Notes under the pieces: generated by a model
What the model saw: the letters and a program-made list of their open reading frames with translations, nothing else
Database searches by the model: none
What the model was told of the DNA's origin: nothing
Made by a program: the position numbers and the translations under genes
Shown: piece after piece, positions 43,299-52,336 of the stretch
Numbering within the stretch: position 1 is the first letter of the stretch
Layout of the letters: each line of letters begins with the position of its first letter
Assembly (NCBI RefSeq): GCF_902712915.1
Contig: NZ_CACTIA010000005.1
Coordinates: 2,323,501 to 2,387,500, forward strand
Length of the DNA: 64,000 nucleotides
Direction: 5' to 3'
Origin: Acidiphilium sp. C61
GTDB lineage: Bacteria; Pseudomonadota; Alphaproteobacteria; Acetobacterales; Acetobacteraceae

Positions 43299-44372
43299 TT
43301 ATACCGATTTCACCACCCGCCGATAGCGCGGGCCAAGCGAGGTCAAAATCTCGTAGCCGATCGTGCCGGCTTCGGCGGCGATGGCATCGATGTCATGGCC
43401 CGGACCGATCACCTCGATGACGTCGCCAGGGGCGAGGGCGGGATGATCGGTGACGTCGAACGTCGTCAGGTCCATCGATAGCCTGCCCGCGACCGGGATG
43501 AGCTTTCCCCGCCAGCGCGCCGTCAGCCGGTTCGACAGCGACCGCGGCAGCCCATCGGCATAGCCGACGCCGATTGTCGCGATGCGCGAGGGCCGTGCCG
43601 CCCGCCAGGTGCCGTTGTAGCCGACGGTCTCGCCCGACGCGATCGCGCGGATTTGCAGGACCGGCGCGGCGAGGGTGATGGTCGGGCGCATCGGATTCGC
43701 TGCCGTCGGTGTCGGGTTGCCGCCATAGAGCGCGTAGCCGGGCCGGGCGAGGTCGGAGCCGAATGTCGGGCCGAGAAACAGGCCGGAGGAGTTGGCAAGA
43801 CTTGTCCGCAGCCAGGGGAATTGCGCGGCGAAGGCAGCGAAACGCCGTTGCTGTGCTGCGTTTTCCGCCGCATCCGGCTCCTCGGCGGCGATGAGATGCG
43901 TCATCACATGCGTCAGTCCCAGCCCGTCGAGACGGTCAGGATGGGCGATGAGATGGGCTGCCTCGTCACGATCGAGGCCGAGCCGGTTCATCCCGGTATC
44001 GACATGCAGGAACGAAGGCGGCGCGCCGTCATCGCCGGCCGCCTCGCGCCAGCGCATGCAGGACGCTAGCGAGCCGAGCACCGGGATCAGCCGATGCGCG
44101 TGCATCGTGCGCTCCTCGCCGGGCGGGCAGCCGTTGAGAACCGCGATCCGCACCGCCGGCAACAGGGCGCGCAGCGAAACCGCCTCATCGAGCGTGGCAA
44201 CGAAAAAGCTGCGGCAGCCTGCCGCGGCAAGGGCAGGGGCGACCAGCGCCGCACCGAGTCCGTAGGCATCCGCCTTCACCACGCCGGCGACCTCTCCCGC
44301 ATGGCGAGCGGCCAGTGCTTGCCAGTTGGCAGCGACGGCGCCGGGATCGATGGTCAGGGTCGGGTGGTTCAT
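43299..44372 (-). CDS. alr: Alanine racemase
   Basis: The protein has 357 residues, a fold-type III PLP enzyme. The PLP lysine is K33 in VVKADAYGLG. The second catalytic base is the tyrosine of IGVGYADGLPRS, and GRLSMDLTTFDVT is typical. It makes D-alanine for peptidoglycan. It overlaps ecsC by ATGA. dnaB-alr adjacency is a conserved arrangement in many bacteria; here an EcsC gene is inserted between them. Confidence 0.95.
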   Translation of the reverse strand: MNHPTLTIDPGAVAANWQALAARHAGEVAGVVKADAYGLGAALVAPALAAAGCRSFFVATLDEAVSLRALLPAVRIAVLNGCPPGEERTMHAHRLIPVLGSLASCMRWREAAGDDGAPPSFLHVDTGMNRLGLDRDEAAHLIAHPDRLDGLGLTHVMTHLIAAEEPDAAENAAQQRRFAAFAAQFPWLRTSLANSSGLFLGPTFGSDLARPGYALYGGNPTPTAANPMRPTITLAAPVLQIRAIASGETVGYNGTWRAARPSRIATIGVGYADGLPRSLSNRLTARWRGKLIPVAGRLSMDLTTFDVTDHPALAPGDVIEVIGPGHDIDAIAAEAGTIGYEILTSLGPRYRRVVKSV

Positions 44373-45211
44373 GCGGCGGTGCGGAACAGTTGCCGGCGCT
44401 CCCGCAGCCGGGCGACATGCGCGTCGAAACAGGCGCGCACCTGCTCGGGATCGTGCCGGCGCTCCAGGTCGCGGATCGTGAAGTGAACCTGCGCCATGGT
44501 CTGGAAATGGCTCATGAAAAGGTAGTTGGCGCCCGCCCCCGAAAGGGCGCCGACCAGTGGCACCAGCGCCGCCATCGCCTGTTCGGATAGCATGACGGAA
44601 AACCGCGCGGCGATCGTGCGCAGGAACAGCGCGAGCGGCGCGTGGGTCAGTGCGCCGCGCACCGCCCAGTAGCTGGCCTCGACCTCGCCCTCCTCGCCGC
44701 GGATCGTGCCGAAGCCGAACACTTCGAGGCAGGCGCGCCGCGTCTCGAAATCGTCGATATCCTCACCGTGGCTGCGGGCGATCTCGGCGATGGCGCGGAA
44801 CATCATCGCCATGGTGAACGGGATGTCGGCCAGCGCGAGCGGGCCGCCGGCAAGCCCCGAGATTGCCCCGCTCGCCGCAACGGCGCCGCGATAGACCCGC
44901 TCGGAAGCCGGCCCCGCGCGGCGTGGCGCGAGCCCGGCGCGCGAGGCGGCGAGCAGCGACCACAGGGCTTCGGAGGCGTAGTCCTCGATCGCCCGGCGGC
45001 TGTTCGGCAGGAACAGGTTCAGCGCGCGCTCCGCCGCCCCTACCGTGCCGCGGCCGATCCGGTTCAGCAGGCGGGCAAACAGCCCGTGCGCCGCGACATA
45101 GCGCGACGCCGCCTGCGCGATCCGTGCAAGATCGGCCTCGGGCAGGCCGGCGCAGGCATTGCCGCCGGATGTCGCCATCGCACGCGCTCCTTCGGTTCGT
45201 TCACCGCTCAT
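44369..45211 (-). CDS. EcsC family protein
   Basis: The protein has 280 residues. The EcsC domain is recognisable from ISGLAGGPLALADIPFTMAMMFRAIAEIA, the FGFGT stretch and VPLVGALSGAGANYLFM. There are one or two amphipathic or membrane-contacting helices. The function is unknown; the family name comes from the third gene of the Bacillus ecs ABC operon. It is locked between dnaB and alr by ATGA overlaps on both sides, so it is cotranslated with essential genes. The start at 45211 follows the overlap; ATG 45178 is an alternative. Confidence 0.85.
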   Translation of the reverse strand: MSGERTEGARAMATSGGNACAGLPEADLARIAQAASRYVAAHGLFARLLNRIGRGTVGAAERALNLFLPNSRRAIEDYASEALWSLLAASRAGLAPRRAGPASERVYRGAVAASGAISGLAGGPLALADIPFTMAMMFRAIAEIARSHGEDIDDFETRRACLEVFGFGTIRGEEGEVEASYWAVRGALTHAPLALFLRTIAARFSVMLSEQAMAALVPLVGALSGAGANYLFMSHFQTMAQVHFTIRDLERRHDPEQVRACFDAHVARLRERRQLFRTAA

Positions 45212-46692
45212 TCATGTTGGGTGTCGAGGTCGGCGAATCGAGTGAATTCGGCCTCGAAGAACAGGTCGATCTTGCCGGTCGGGCCGTGGCGCTGCTTGGC
45301 GAGGATCAGCTCGGCGCGGTTGTGCACCGTCTCCATGTCCTGCTGCCATTTAGCCAGCGCGTCCTGGAACTTGTCCTCGGAATCATACGCCATCTGCTTC
45401 GGCATCCGGGCCTGGAGGTAGTATTCGTCGCGATAGACGAACATCACCGCGTCGGCGTCCTGCTCGATCGTGCCGGATTCGCGGAGGTCGGAAAGCTGCG
45501 GGCGCTTGTCCTCGCGGGATTCCACCGCGCGGGAGAGCTGCGAGAGTGCTATGACCGGCACCGCGAGTTCCTTGGCGATGGCCTTCAGCCCCTGGGTGAT
45601 CTGGCTGATTTCCAGCACGCGGTTGTCCGGCCTGGTGCCGGCGGCCGGGCGCATGAGCTGGAGATAGTCGACCACGATGAGCGCGAGGCCGCGCGTGCGC
45701 CGCAGCCGGCGGCAGCGGGTGCGCAGCGCCGAGAGGGTGATCGCCGGCGTGTCGTCGATGATCAGCGGTAGCCGGGCGATGCGGCGCGACACCGCGACGA
45801 AATTGTCGAAATCCTTCTGGCCGATCTCGCCGCGGCGGATGCGGTCGGAGGAGACGCGCGCCTCCTCGGCGAGAAGGCGGGTGGCGAGCTGTTCGGAGCT
45901 CATTTCGAGCGAGAAGACCGCGACGCATTGCTTCGCCTCGGCGTTCGGGTTTTCGGCGCGAGCCTCGCTCAGCAGGGCCTGGGCGGCGCCGAAGGCGATT
46001 TTTGTGGCGAGCGCCGTCTTGCCCATGCCGGGACGGCCGGCGAGGATCAGCAGGTCCGACGGGTGCAGCCCGCCGGTCCGGGCGTCGAGATCCGTAAGGC
46101 CTGTGGTCAGGCCCGAGACCTTGCCGTCACGCTCGAAGGCCTTGGCGGCAGTGTCGATCGCCATCGCCAGCGCGGCCTCGAAGGTCATCGCGGCACCCTC
46201 GCTGCCGCCCTTGGTGGCGAGGTCGAACAGCGCCTGCTCCGCCGCCTCGATCTGCGCTGTGCCGTCGAGCTCGGGGTCCGACCCGAAGCCGCGATTGACC
46301 GTGAGTTCGCCGAGCTCGATCAGTTGCCGGCGGATCCAGGCATCGTAGATGATCCGACCATAATCGCCGGCATTGATGATGCCGACCATCGCGGTGAGCA
46401 ACTGGCCGAGATAGGCGGTGCCGCCGACATCGTCGAGCAGGCCGGAGTGTTCGAAGGTCGCCCGCAGCGTGACCGGATCGGCGACCTGCCCGGCCTCGAT
46501 CCGCCGGGCGATCGCCTCGTAAATCCGCCCATGCACCGCATCGGCGAAATGCTCCGGAGCGAGAAATTCCGAAACCCGCTCATAGGCCTTGTTGTTGGCC
46601 AGCAGGGCGCCGAGCAGGGCTTGTTCGGCCTCGAGATTGGCAGGGGGTAGTTTCGGCGCGGCGCCCGGCCGGGCAAGCTCGGAGATGTCCAT
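45208..46692 (-). CDS. dnaB: Replicative DNA helicase
   Basis: The protein has 494 residues. The N-terminal DnaG-interacting domain (NLEAEQALLGALLANNKAYE) precedes a RecA-type ATPase with Walker A AGRPGMGKTALA, Walker B LIVVDYLQLM and the SQLSRAVESR / LSDLRESGTIEQDAD motif pair. It unwinds DNA ahead of the replisome. No intein is present at the P-loop. It is the promoter-proximal gene of dnaB-ecsC-alr-mlaE-mlaF. The 176 bp upstream contain GTGGATAAGGTGGATAA, a tandem TGGATAA near 46758-46775. Confidence 0.96.
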   Translation of the reverse strand: MDISELARPGAAPKLPPANLEAEQALLGALLANNKAYERVSEFLAPEHFADAVHGRIYEAIARRIEAGQVADPVTLRATFEHSGLLDDVGGTAYLGQLLTAMVGIINAGDYGRIIYDAWIRRQLIELGELTVNRGFGSDPELDGTAQIEAAEQALFDLATKGGSEGAAMTFEAALAMAIDTAAKAFERDGKVSGLTTGLTDLDARTGGLHPSDLLILAGRPGMGKTALATKIAFGAAQALLSEARAENPNAEAKQCVAVFSLEMSSEQLATRLLAEEARVSSDRIRRGEIGQKDFDNFVAVSRRIARLPLIIDDTPAITLSALRTRCRRLRRTRGLALIVVDYLQLMRPAAGTRPDNRVLEISQITQGLKAIAKELAVPVIALSQLSRAVESREDKRPQLSDLRESGTIEQDADAVMFVYRDEYYLQARMPKQMAYDSEDKFQDALAKWQQDMETVHNRAELILAKQRHGPTGKIDLFFEAEFTRFADLDTQHE

Positions 46693-46831
46693 CTGCCGCT
46701 CTTAGCGCGTCATCCCGGCGCGCGACAGCACGCGATGCGGGCCACAGGGCTGTGGAAAAGGTGGATAAGGTGGATAACCGCCCGAGCGCGGGGCAGGCGC
46801 GGGCGCCCCATCGCCGGTTTTCTCGTAAGAG

Positions 46832-46860
46832 CGGTCGCCCTCCGGGCGGGAGGGCGACCG
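46832..46860 (-). terminator. Hairpin after RTX-like gene 2
   Basis: A perfect 12-bp GC-rich stem (46832-46843 with 46849-46860) and a 5-nt loop sit nine bases beyond the stop codon of the minus-strand RTX-like gene. On that strand only a weak GCTCTT follows, so it is a probable but T-poor terminator. Confidence 0.65.
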
Positions 46861-46868
46861 TGCCGGGA

Positions 46869-48731
46869 TCAGGAAAGAGTGGTGGTCGATCCGGAAAGAT
46901 TGGCGCTGAGCTTGTTGCTGAGCCCGCTGACGAGAATCTGGGTTCCGTCGTTCAGAAGCAGGTTGAGGCCGCCCGAGACGACGGACTGGCTGCTGACGGA
47001 GACATTGCCGGAGAGGTTGATTTTGTCGGTACCGCTCCGGAAATTGCTGATCAGGTCAGACTTGTTGGCAGATCCGCTGTCGAACGTGAAGTAGTTCGCG
47101 GTTGCCTTCGCGCCGCCGACGAGCGTTTCGTTCCCGGCGCCGGCAAAGAGGTAATTGGTCCCCGAACCGCCGGTCAGCGTGTCGCCGCTACCGCCGCCAT
47201 ACAGCGTCACCGAGCCGGTGGAGCCGGTCAGCGAGTTGTTGCCGCTCGAGCCGCCAAAGGCCACCAGCCCGCCCGACCCGCCAAGGGCGGTGACGCTTCC
47301 GGTGCCGCGGGTGATCACGCCCTGGCCATTGCCGCCGATGAAATCCAGCGTCCCCACGCCGCCATAGACGCTGGCCGCGCTCGTTCCGGTCGCAGTGATC
47401 GTCTCGTTGCCACCTAACAGGAAAGCCTTTGAGCCGCCGTTCAACGTCTCGCTATTGTTGCCGCTGACATAGAGGGTAAAATTCTGCCCGGCGCTGACAA
47501 TGGAACTGTTGCCAGCCGCAAGCGCATAGGATGTGCCGCCAAGCGTTGCAGAGTTACCCGCGCCTGTCGTGCTCGCCATAAAGACGAAGCTGTTGCTGTT
47601 GCTCGTGGTGATCGCCGCGTTTTGCGAGCCGTTGACGAAGATGTCACTCGTTCCCGACGCAGTGATCGTATTGTTGCTGCCGTCGGCAACGACGGTATCA
47701 GCGCCGGTGGCGTAGACAGTGTTATTCGACCCGTAGGCTAGGAGAACATTCGACCCCGTAGCGGTTTCCGCGTTGTTCTGCCCGAAAATGGCGACAGGGG
47801 CGGCGGCGCTGGCGGTGATCGAGTTATTCTTGCCGGTAATCAGGGCCTGGCCGGTGCCCGAATCGGTAATCGTGTTGGCGCTGCCATCGGACCAGAGGCC
47901 ACCTTGCCCGCTGATCGTGGCTGAATCGTGCGTGCCATTCGCCCACACCGTTGTCGCGCCGGAGGCGTTGACCGAGTTATATCCGGTATCCACCCGCTTC
48001 AGCTTGACCAGGGCCTTGCCCGTAGCCGTGATGGCGGCCTTCGCGGTTCCCACATTGATCGTGTCGTTGCCGCCGGACACAACTGTGTCCAAGCCGGCAT
48101 TCAGATTGAGCGTGTTGTTGCCGCCGGTGGTCGTGATGTGGTCGTAGCTTGCGCTGCCATTGACATTCGGAGCCGCCGTGATGGTGTTGTTGCCGCTCGG
48201 TGCGACAACATCGTACCAATAACCGTCGAGGGTGAAATTGTTGTTGCCCCCGCCGGCATAAATGGTGTCGATGCCCGAGCCGCCCTGCGGGTCGAAGGTC
48301 AGGTTGGTTGTGTTGCCGGTGACGATGAGAGCGTTATACCCGGAGCCGCCGGTGATGGTTTCATTGCCGCTGAAGCCAGCGACAATGCCTTTGATGCCGC
48401 CATTGGTCGGGGCCCCGTTGGTCTGGCCATTGGGAAGGGACAATATGCTGCCCCCACCGGTGACCGTGCCGGTAATCAGGGTATCGATATAGAAATTCGT
48501 GCTGGTCGGTGCCGGCGGAAGGGGTGAAGCCGTGGTGCCAGCGCTGTTCAGGGACAGGGGCGTAACACTCGCCCCGGAATAGGCCGATTGCAGGGTAACG
48601 ATATTGTTTATGTTGTTGTTCAGCTGCTGCTGAACGATCGACTGGATCGACTGGTCGACAGAGAAAAGATTGGTCGTTCCATTCAAGCCGGTCGTTATTG
48701 AAACAGTTCCATAAGATATTGAAGATGACAC
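46869..48731 (-). CDS. RTX/beta-solenoid-like repetitive secreted protein (paralogue 2)
   Basis: The protein has 620 residues from a GTG with a GGAG ribosome site six bases upstream. It shares the MSxSIS start, Gly/Asn/Thr-rich repeats (SGGNDTINVG, GGGSGDTLTGGSG, LFAGAGNETLVGG) and the tail (ISNFRSGTDKIN, LNDGTQILVSGL) with the gene at 40271. Between about 220 and 420 it has many imperfect repeats of the type GxxNTITASG, predicting a long beta-solenoid. Cys is absent. It has no Sec signal, so type I secretion is likely. It points away from dnaB; its upstream 126 bp are AT-rich. Confidence 0.75.
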   Translation of the reverse strand: MSSSISYGTVSITTGLNGTTNLFSVDQSIQSIVQQQLNNNINNIVTLQSAYSGASVTPLSLNSAGTTASPLPPAPTSTNFYIDTLITGTVTGGGSILSLPNGQTNGAPTNGGIKGIVAGFSGNETITGGSGYNALIVTGNTTNLTFDPQGGSGIDTIYAGGGNNNFTLDGYWYDVVAPSGNNTITAAPNVNGSASYDHITTTGGNNTLNLNAGLDTVVSGGNDTINVGTAKAAITATGKALVKLKRVDTGYNSVNASGATTVWANGTHDSATISGQGGLWSDGSANTITDSGTGQALITGKNNSITASAAAPVAIFGQNNAETATGSNVLLAYGSNNTVYATGADTVVADGSNNTITASGTSDIFVNGSQNAAITTSNSNSFVFMASTTGAGNSATLGGTSYALAAGNSSIVSAGQNFTLYVSGNNSETLNGGSKAFLLGGNETITATGTSAASVYGGVGTLDFIGGNGQGVITRGTGSVTALGGSGGLVAFGGSSGNNSLTGSTGSVTLYGGGSGDTLTGGSGTNYLFAGAGNETLVGGAKATANYFTFDSGSANKSDLISNFRSGTDKINLSGNVSVSSQSVVSGGLNLLLNDGTQILVSGLSNKLSANLSGSTTTLS

Positions 48732-48857
48732 GTTATGCTCCGTATCCTGCTGCGCTCACAAACAGTTAGTTTTAAAAAATTACCAGTCAATCAACAAGGA
48801 GGTGTTTTTCCGATCAAGGAGCCCCTTTCAATGTCACATTGCAAAATTAAATTCTAC

Positions 48858-49688
48858 TCATCTTATATCGCGTTTTAACCAGGCCGGATACCCCGTGCGC
48901 AGCCGGAGCAGCGCGTCAAATTCCGCCGCGTGTTCGTAATCCGGCATCAAATGAGCGAGGGTAGCGCAGTGCTGCGTTGCGGGATGAAAATAGATTTCGG
49001 TTTGCCCTGGTGGCAGCGCTTCGAGATAGGCGCGCACCCGCTCCAGTGTCATGTGGCCCGAATGGCGGAGGCCGAGAACATGGTCCGGACTTGCCAGCCC
49101 GGCGCGCCGCGCCTGGGTGCGCAGCACCCGCGACCACGCATGAAGAGCATGGGCGGCAAATCCGGGCCGGTCACCACATGACGCCAGAACGGCGGGCGGT
49201 TCCGCCGGAATCCGGATCCGGGTCAGGCCGAACTCCCGGCCGATGCGGATCATCAGCGCCGCGACGGTCGGATGCATGTGCATGTGCTTGTGACTGTCGG
49301 CGTGGTGCAGGGGCAGGCCGGTGGCGGCGAAGGCCTCGAACTGCGCGCGGATTTCGGCCGCCAGCTCGCGCCGCGCCGCGGCCGAGAAGAAGTAGCGGAA
49401 GCCGCGGGCCACCTGATCCGAGCCGAAGCGGCCATCCGCCCCGGTGATGGTCGGCAAAGCGGCATGACCGAGGATCGAGGCGCCCTCGACCAGGACCAGA
49501 TGCAGCCCGACATTCAGCCCGGGCAGGCGTCGCGCCCGGGCCACCGCGTCTGCCGCCGCCGGGGCGGCTACCATGAGGCTGGCCTGGCTCAGCACGCCCT
49601 CGCGATGGGCGCGCTCGACAGCCTCGTTGACGGTTTCGGTCAGCCCGAAATCATCGGCCGAGAAAATGACCTCGGCGTCCCTCCGCAT
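48858..49688 (-). CDS. hpnK: Hopanoid biosynthesis deacetylase HpnK (YdjC-like)
   Basis: The protein has 276 residues, a YdjC/ChbG-type carbohydrate deacetylase. Metal-site motifs are FSADDFGLT (D12, D13), GLHLVLVEG (H63) and HHADSHKHMHMHP (129-140). In Burkholderia HpnK removes the acetyl group from N-acetylglucosaminyl bacteriohopanetetrol, between the HpnI and HpnJ steps. It is the last gene of the dxs-hpnMIJK operon, 21 bp after hpnJ. The operon context makes the HpnK call firmer than fold alone. Confidence 0.9.
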   Translation of the reverse strand: MRRDAEVIFSADDFGLTETVNEAVERAHREGVLSQASLMVAAPAAADAVARARRLPGLNVGLHLVLVEGASILGHAALPTITGADGRFGSDQVARGFRYFFSAAARRELAAEIRAQFEAFAATGLPLHHADSHKHMHMHPTVAALMIRIGREFGLTRIRIPAEPPAVLASCGDRPGFAAHALHAWSRVLRTQARRAGLASPDHVLGLRHSGHMTLERVRAYLEALPPGQTEIYFHPATQHCATLAHLMPDYEHAAEFDALLRLRTGYPAWLKRDIR

Positions 49689-49709
49689 GGCCGCGGACGC
49701 CTCTGGCGA

Positions 49710-51134
49710 TCAGGCGGCGTGGCGTTCGCGCAGGAACTGGAAGAATTCAACGCCCTCGCGCAGCCGGCGCTTCATCATTTGCGGGCTGCGCACCATCTCG
49801 CCCACGATCGAGGCGATTTTCGGCACCCGGAAATAGAACTGCCGGTAGAAGGTTTCGACGCTGTCGAAGATTTCGGTATGCGTCAGGTGAGGATAATGCA
49901 GCGGCGCGATCTGGATGCCGTGATCATCGATCAGTTCGGCATGCGTGGCATCGAGCCAGCCGTTCTCGACCGCCTGGTCGTAGAGGAAGGTTCCCGGATA
50001 GGGGGCCGCGAGCGACACCTGGATGGTGTGCGGGTTGATCTCCTTCGCGAAATCGATCGTCTCGCGAATGGTCTCCTGGGTTTCGCCGGGCAGGCCCAGA
50101 ATGAAGGTGCCGTGGATCTTGATGCCGAGATCGTGGCAATCCTTCGTGAACTGCTTCGCGACCTCGACCCGCATGCCTTTCTTGATGTTGTGAAGGATCT
50201 GCTGGTTGCCGCTTTCATAGCCGACGAGCAGCAGGCGCAGCCCGTTGTCGCGCAGCACCTTCAGCGTGTCGCGGGGAACGTTCGCCTTGGCGTTGCATGA
50301 CCAGGTGACGCCGAGCTTGCCGAGTTCACGCGCGATCGCCTCGGCGCGGGGCAGGTTGTCGGTGAACGTATCGTCGTCGAAGAACAGCTCGCGCATCTGC
50401 GGGAAATCGCGCTGAATCTGCTTCACTTCGGCGATCACGTGCTCGACCGAACGGGTGCGGTAGCGATGCCCGCCCACCGTTTGCGGCCAGAGGCAGAAGG
50501 TGCAGCGCGACTTGCAGCCCCGCCCCGTATACAGCGAGACGTAAGGGTGCATCAGATAGCCGATGAAGTAATCCTCGATCTTCAGGTCGCGCTGATAGAC
50601 ATCCGCGACGAAGGGGAGGCTGTCCATATCCTCGAGGATGGCACGGTCCTTGTTGTGGACGATCTCGCCGGCCTCGTTGCGCCAGGAAATGCCGTCGACC
50701 TCGGCGAACGGCCTTCCCTCGGCGATCTCCTTGATCGTGAAGTCGAACTCGTTGCGGGCGACGAAATCCACCGGCGTCGCGCGTTCGAGGCTTTCGGCGG
50801 CCTGCACCGCCACCTTCGCGCCGATGAAGCCGATCTTCACGCCGGGATTTTCCGCCCGGATCTGCGCGGCGACCTTCACGTCGTTGGCGAAGGAGGGGGT
50901 GGAGGTGTGGATGATGACCAGCTCGGCGGCGCGGGCGTGCGGCATCACGTCCTTCATCGTCTGGCCGGCCGGCGGCGCGTCGATCAGCTTCGAGCCGGGG
51001 ATCAGGGCTGCCGGCTGGGCAAGCCAGGTCGGAAACCAGAACGAGCGGATCTCCCGTCGCGCCTGGTAGCGGGAGCCGGCGCCGCCGTCGAACCCGTCGA
51101 AGGAGGGCGGTTGCAGGAACAGGGTCTTCATCAT
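49710..51134 (-). CDS. hpnJ: Hopanoid biosynthesis radical SAM protein HpnJ
   Basis: The protein has 474 residues. A B12-binding-like N-terminal domain (FLQPPSFDGFDGG, VIIHTSTPSFANDV) precedes a radical SAM barrel with the 4Fe-4S motif GRGCKSRCTFC (CxxxCxxC), then FDDDTFT and GYESGNQQIL. In Burkholderia HpnJ converts glucosaminyl-bacteriohopanetetrol to the cyclitol ether by ring contraction. It starts 10 bp after hpnI; two adjacent ATGs (51134, 51131) are possible starts. Confidence 0.94.
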   Translation of the reverse strand: MMKTLFLQPPSFDGFDGGAGSRYQARREIRSFWFPTWLAQPAALIPGSKLIDAPPAGQTMKDVMPHARAAELVIIHTSTPSFANDVKVAAQIRAENPGVKIGFIGAKVAVQAAESLERATPVDFVARNEFDFTIKEIAEGRPFAEVDGISWRNEAGEIVHNKDRAILEDMDSLPFVADVYQRDLKIEDYFIGYLMHPYVSLYTGRGCKSRCTFCLWPQTVGGHRYRTRSVEHVIAEVKQIQRDFPQMRELFFDDDTFTDNLPRAEAIARELGKLGVTWSCNAKANVPRDTLKVLRDNGLRLLLVGYESGNQQILHNIKKGMRVEVAKQFTKDCHDLGIKIHGTFILGLPGETQETIRETIDFAKEINPHTIQVSLAAPYPGTFLYDQAVENGWLDATHAELIDDHGIQIAPLHYPHLTHTEIFDSVETFYRQFYFRVPKIASIVGEMVRSPQMMKRRLREGVEFFQFLRERHAA

Positions 51135-51144
51135 TGCTTCGGTC

Positions 51145-52335
51145 CTAACTCATGTGCCGCGGGACGGCACCAATTCCGTTCCCACCAGTGCTGCGGCCGG
51201 AATCGGCCTGCAGCGTCTGGCCACGCCACTCCACCGTGTCGCTCCAGAAACTCAGCGCGAAAATGGCGGCCGAAGCCGTGTCGCGCAAGAGGAAAAGCCA
51301 GGGCGGCGGCGGGGTCATCAGCAACGGCACGCCGCCGCTCCCCCCGCCAAACCCGAGGCGCCGCTCGAACAGGCGGGCAATGCCATGGCGCAGCCCGGCG
51401 GCAAGGGCAAGGCAGATCCAGGCCCAGATGGCGCCACCGCTCAGCAACAGGGCGAACAGCGCCCAGAACAGCGGAAATTGCGTCACGATTCCCGCATAGC
51501 TGAGCGGCACCAACGCGCGGACGGTCCTGGCCCAGCGCAACTCGTGGCGCAGCAGTGCGCGGAGCGTGATCTCCGGCACCGAGGTTGCCGGTATCGCCGG
51601 GGCAAGGGCCACCTGTTTGCCGATCGCGCGGATCCGCTGGCCGAGCACATTGTCGTCGGCGAGATGGTCGAGCAGCGCCGCGAAGCCGCCGATCGCGTCG
51701 AGATCGCGCCGCCGCAACGCCATGGTGGCGCCGAGGCAGTCCTGCCGGCCGAGGGCGCGGGCGATGGCGGCGCCGGGCAGAAATCCGTGATTGATTTGCA
51801 TCGCCCCAAGTCGGCCGGCGAGTGTGTCGGTCGCGGGCAGGCCGGTATAGAACGTGGTGACGAGTCCGACCTCCGGCCGTGCCAGCGTCGTGACGATCGC
51901 GGCGAGGAAATCCGGCGCCACGTGTATGTCGGCATCGGAGACCACGAATACATCGTGGCGCGCCGCGCCGCGCATCGCGATCAGATTGGCAACCTTGCGA
52001 TTGCGCCCCTCGCGATGGGGGCCGGTCACCACCGCCACATCCACCTGCGGATAGCGCTGCCGCAGCCGGGCGACGATGGCAATCGCCGGATCGTCCGGGT
52101 CGGCGGCGCCGAAGACCAGCTGGAAGTGCGGATAATCGAGCAGGAAGAAGGATTCGAGCGCGGTATCGAGCAGCGGCTCGACCCCGTGCAACGGCTTGAA
52201 CACGGTAACCGGCGGCGCCTGGTCCGGGATCGTCGCAGAACCCCGCTGCGGGCTGACGAGGCAGGCGCCGATCGCCTGCTGGATCAGACCGACCGCGCAG
52301 AGCGCCTCGGCGAAGACGGGCAGGATCGCGGCCAT
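51145..52335 (-). CDS. hpnI: Hopanoid biosynthesis glycosyltransferase HpnI
   Basis: The protein has 396 residues, a membrane-bound GT2 (ceramide glucosyltransferase-like) enzyme. VTVFKPLHGVEPLLD, the metal DxD in VVSDADIHV, and the product-site ELRWART (a (Q/R)xxRW-type motif) are visible, with hydrophobic helices at both ends. In Burkholderia HpnI adds N-acetylglucosamine to bacteriohopanetetrol at the inner membrane. It starts one base after the hpnM stop. Confidence 0.92.
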   Translation of the reverse strand: MAAILPVFAEALCAVGLIQQAIGACLVSPQRGSATIPDQAPPVTVFKPLHGVEPLLDTALESFFLLDYPHFQLVFGAADPDDPAIAIVARLRQRYPQVDVAVVTGPHREGRNRKVANLIAMRGAARHDVFVVSDADIHVAPDFLAAIVTTLARPEVGLVTTFYTGLPATDTLAGRLGAMQINHGFLPGAAIARALGRQDCLGATMALRRRDLDAIGGFAALLDHLADDNVLGQRIRAIGKQVALAPAIPATSVPEITLRALLRHELRWARTVRALVPLSYAGIVTQFPLFWALFALLLSGGAIWAWICLALAAGLRHGIARLFERRLGFGGGSGGVPLLMTPPPPWLFLLRDTASAAIFALSFWSDTVEWRGQTLQADSGRSTGGNGIGAVPRHMS

Positions 52336-52336
52336 G

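Noticed and set aside
46758..46775. Tandem TGGATAA motifs upstream of dnaB, considered as a DnaA-box or origin element
   Set aside because: They do not match the TTATCCACA box well enough, and there is no AT-rich unwinding region or cluster of boxes.
48831..48878. 15-codon plus-strand ORF preceded by AAGGAG
   Set aside because: Although the ribosome-site match is good, the peptide runs antisense into the end of hpnK, is very short and has no coupling to another gene.
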